Shown here piece after piece: positions 5,345 to 6,607 of a DNA stretch of 6,607 nucleotides. Numbering within the stretch: the first letter of the stretch is position 1; every line of letters starts with the position of its first letter. The position numbers were made by a program, and so were the translations under genes. The notes beneath the pieces were generated by a model. It saw only the letters and a program-made list of their open reading frames with translations, ran no database searches and was not told the origin of the DNA. The stretch is from an uncultured Lachnospiraceae bacterium (GTDB lineage Bacteria; Bacillota; Clostridia; Lachnospirales; Lachnospiraceae): assembly GCA_958446555.1 (NCBI GenBank), contig CAUCWU010000143.1, positions 1 through 6,607 on the forward strand, written 5' to 3'.

Positions 5345-5374
5345 TTGCAAAAATAGGGCAGAGTTATGTATAAT
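5345..5374 (+). promoter_or_regulatory. Promoter of the VanW-family gene
   Basis: TTGCAA (5345-5350), an 18-bp spacer and a perfect TATAAT (5369-5374). The start would be near 5381, giving a short leader of about 35 nt before the ATG at 5417. The consensus -10 makes this a confident call. Confidence 0.7.
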
Positions 5375-5416
5375 AAGACTCGGACGCATGAATAGAAAAA
5401 GAAAGGAAAAATGCGG

Positions 5417-6607
5417 ATGTTTTACTACAAAAACAAAAATGATAAGAAAAGACGTATCTTTGCAGGTGCAGTTGCAGTAATCATTGTAGTAGCGATGGTT
5501 GCTTCTATGATTGTCTCGGCATTTGCAGACGAGGCAACGTCGACTCAGTCAAAGTCATACAGTTTGTCAGTAAACAAGAAGGCAACTGGTGTATTTGGAC
5601 GAGGCGTCAGCTATGAAGGCATCAGCCTTGAAGGAAAGACCTACGATGAGGCAGCGGCAGAGATCAATGATTATGTCAATGCCCGCCTGACAAGATATAT
5701 GCAGTGGGATGTATTGGGATACAAATATGATTATGATGGAACCTCTTTTTCCACCACTTGGACCAATCCAGATGTGATGGATCAGTTACAGGGACTGACG
5801 CTAGGGGGAAATCTAGTGGAGCAATACAAAAAGCAAAAGGATCTTGATCAGAATCCAGTTGATTTGGATCTGCAGTTTTCTGTAGATGAAGATGCAATCC
5901 GTAGTACAGTAGCAAACTATACAGCTTACTATTATCAGGAGCCAAAGAATGCAACTGTAACCCGCGAAAATGGACAGTTTGTTGTGACAGAGGGAGTCAC
6001 TGGCATTGCCTTTGATACCGATGCAATCACAAATGAGCTGATTGCAAAGATTGAGGATTTCTCAAATGCAGATTCAATCGCGTACAGTTTCCCATTTACA
6101 GAGACTGCACCAACCTATACCAGTGCTAGCTTTAACTTTTCACCAACTCCTATGGGAAGCTACACAACTCACAGATTGGGTGATGCAGCAAGAACACAGA
6201 ATATTCGAGTATCTGCTGAAAATATGAATGGAACGATTGTTTATCCAGGAGAAACCGCATCAGCTCTAACAATGTATCATGATGTAACATTAGAGAACAA
6301 CTATGTGGTAGGACAGGGTTACGAGAATGGAAAAGTGGTAGACAGTGTCGGTGGCGGTATCTGCCAGACAACAACCACACTGTACAATGCTGTAATTTTG
6401 GCCGAGTTGACAGTTGGAACGAGAAGATCACATTCAATGATTATTAGCTATGTTCCACCAGCACTAGATGCGACAGTTGATTATCCATCCAGAAGTGATT
6501 TCACTTTTGTAAACTCAACCAATTATCCAATTTACATTGAATCCTATATCAGTACAAGCGATGACAGTGTTACGGTAAATATCTGGGGAGTTGATGAGCG
6601 CCCAGCC
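5417..6607 (+). CDS. VanW-family protein with peptidoglycan-binding-like region (3' truncated by window)
   Basis: 397 residues are visible; the gene runs off the window with no stop. A basic start (KNKNDKKRR) is followed by a hydrophobic segment at about 14-36, ending SAFA before DEA. This is either a signal peptide (cut after A37) or a single membrane anchor, so the rest acts outside the membrane. Residues about 60-230 resemble the putative peptidoglycan-binding region (PG_binding_4) common in these proteins. Residues about 245-380 are the VanW domain, with VGGGICQTTTTLYNA (C316) and RRSHSM (H339). VanW takes its name from an accessory gene of some vancomycin-resistance clusters, but the domain is common in ordinary Clostridia and Bacilli, its biochemical role is not settled, and nothing here indicates resistance. 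The ATG at 5417 is preferred over the in-frame ATG at 5411 because AAAGGA (5402-5407) is 9 nt from the former and only 3 from the latter. Confidence 0.9.
   Translation, partial: MFYYKNKNDKKRRIFAGAVAVIIVVAMVASMIVSAFADEATSTQSKSYSLSVNKKATGVFGRGVSYEGISLEGKTYDEAAAEINDYVNARLTRYMQWDVLGYKYDYDGTSFSTTWTNPDVMDQLQGLTLGGNLVEQYKKQKDLDQNPVDLDLQFSVDEDAIRSTVANYTAYYYQEPKNATVTRENGQFVVTEGVTGIAFDTDAITNELIAKIEDFSNADSIAYSFPFTETAPTYTSASFNFSPTPMGSYTTHRLGDAARTQNIRVSAENMNGTIVYPGETASALTMYHDVTLENNYVVGQGYENGKVVDSVGGGICQTTTTLYNAVILAELTVGTRRSHSMIISYVPPALDATVDYPSRSDFTFVNSTNYPIYIESYISTSDDSVTVNIWGVDERPA

Larger units (their letters stand above)
5092..5416. other. Divergent intergenic region between the pyrophosphorylase and VanW genes
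   Basis: About 325 bp with no convincing gene. Leftward it holds the pyrophosphorylase promoter, leader and ribosome site; rightward, the VanW promoter (5345-5374) and ribosome site. AGGATT/AATCCT hexamers occur at 5163, 5175, 5190 and 5262, with a related GATCCTA at 5299. The first pair forms an 18-bp near-palindrome (5163-5180, 16 of 18 positions symmetric). GTGCCGGCAC (5139-5148) is a perfect 10-bp palindrome within a short GC-rich island. Confidence 0.6.

Noticed and set aside
5417..6607. Vancomycin-resistance gene cluster suggested by the VanW domain
   Set aside because: No vanA/B-type ligase, vanH or vanX in the window; VanW-domain proteins are common outside resistance clusters.

Overview
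The window looks like chromosomal DNA of a low-to-mid GC Firmicute, most probably a Clostridia member of the Lachnospiraceae type. This rests on strong AGGAGG-like ribosome sites, TTGACA/TATAAT-type promoters with 17-18 bp spacers, A/T-rich gaps, and the gene families present: a gluconate 5-dehydrogenase-type SDR, a UDPGP-family nucleotidyltransferase, a VanW protein and an exopolysaccharide sugar-phosphate transferase. The organism is inferred from these, not identified.

Layout. (1) 1-242 (+): the last 79 residues of a polyprenyl-phosphate sugar-1-phosphate transferase, closing what is probably a capsule or exopolysaccharide operon that lies to the left. (2) 243-476: convergent gap with a strong hairpin terminator, an 11-bp long-range inverted repeat and a tandem repeat at the end of the next gene. 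(3) 477-1202 (-): LytTR-type response regulator with no histidine kinase beside it. (4) 1203-1492: its leader and promoter, then the terminator of the next gene. (5) 1493-2293 (-): gluconate 5-dehydrogenase-like SDR. (6) 2294-2611: divergent gap with a near-consensus promoter leftward, a weaker one rightward, repeated TGGTAT/ATACCA motifs and nested inverted repeats. (7) 2612-3787 (+): secreted, very acidic protein that I do not recognise. (8) 3812-3849: 15-bp bidirectional terminator between convergent genes. (9) 3865-5091 (-): UDP-sugar pyrophosphorylase of the UAP1/UDPGP type. (10) 5092-5416: divergent gap with a promoter each way and a cluster of AGGATT/AATCCT hexamers. (11) 5417-end (+): membrane-anchored or exported VanW-domain protein, cut by the window edge.

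Apart from the two partial edge genes, every gene appears to be a single-gene transcription unit with its own promoter and/or terminator. No operon links them, so shared function is only thematic: the sugar transferase, the UDP-sugar pyrophosphorylase and the VanW/peptidoglycan-binding protein all concern the cell envelope, and the SDR belongs to sugar-acid catabolism. I found no tRNA, rRNA, CRISPR array, insertion sequence or phage feature. I did not find a clear new multi-gene system. The more interesting material is in the four intergenic regions and the unrecognised secreted protein.
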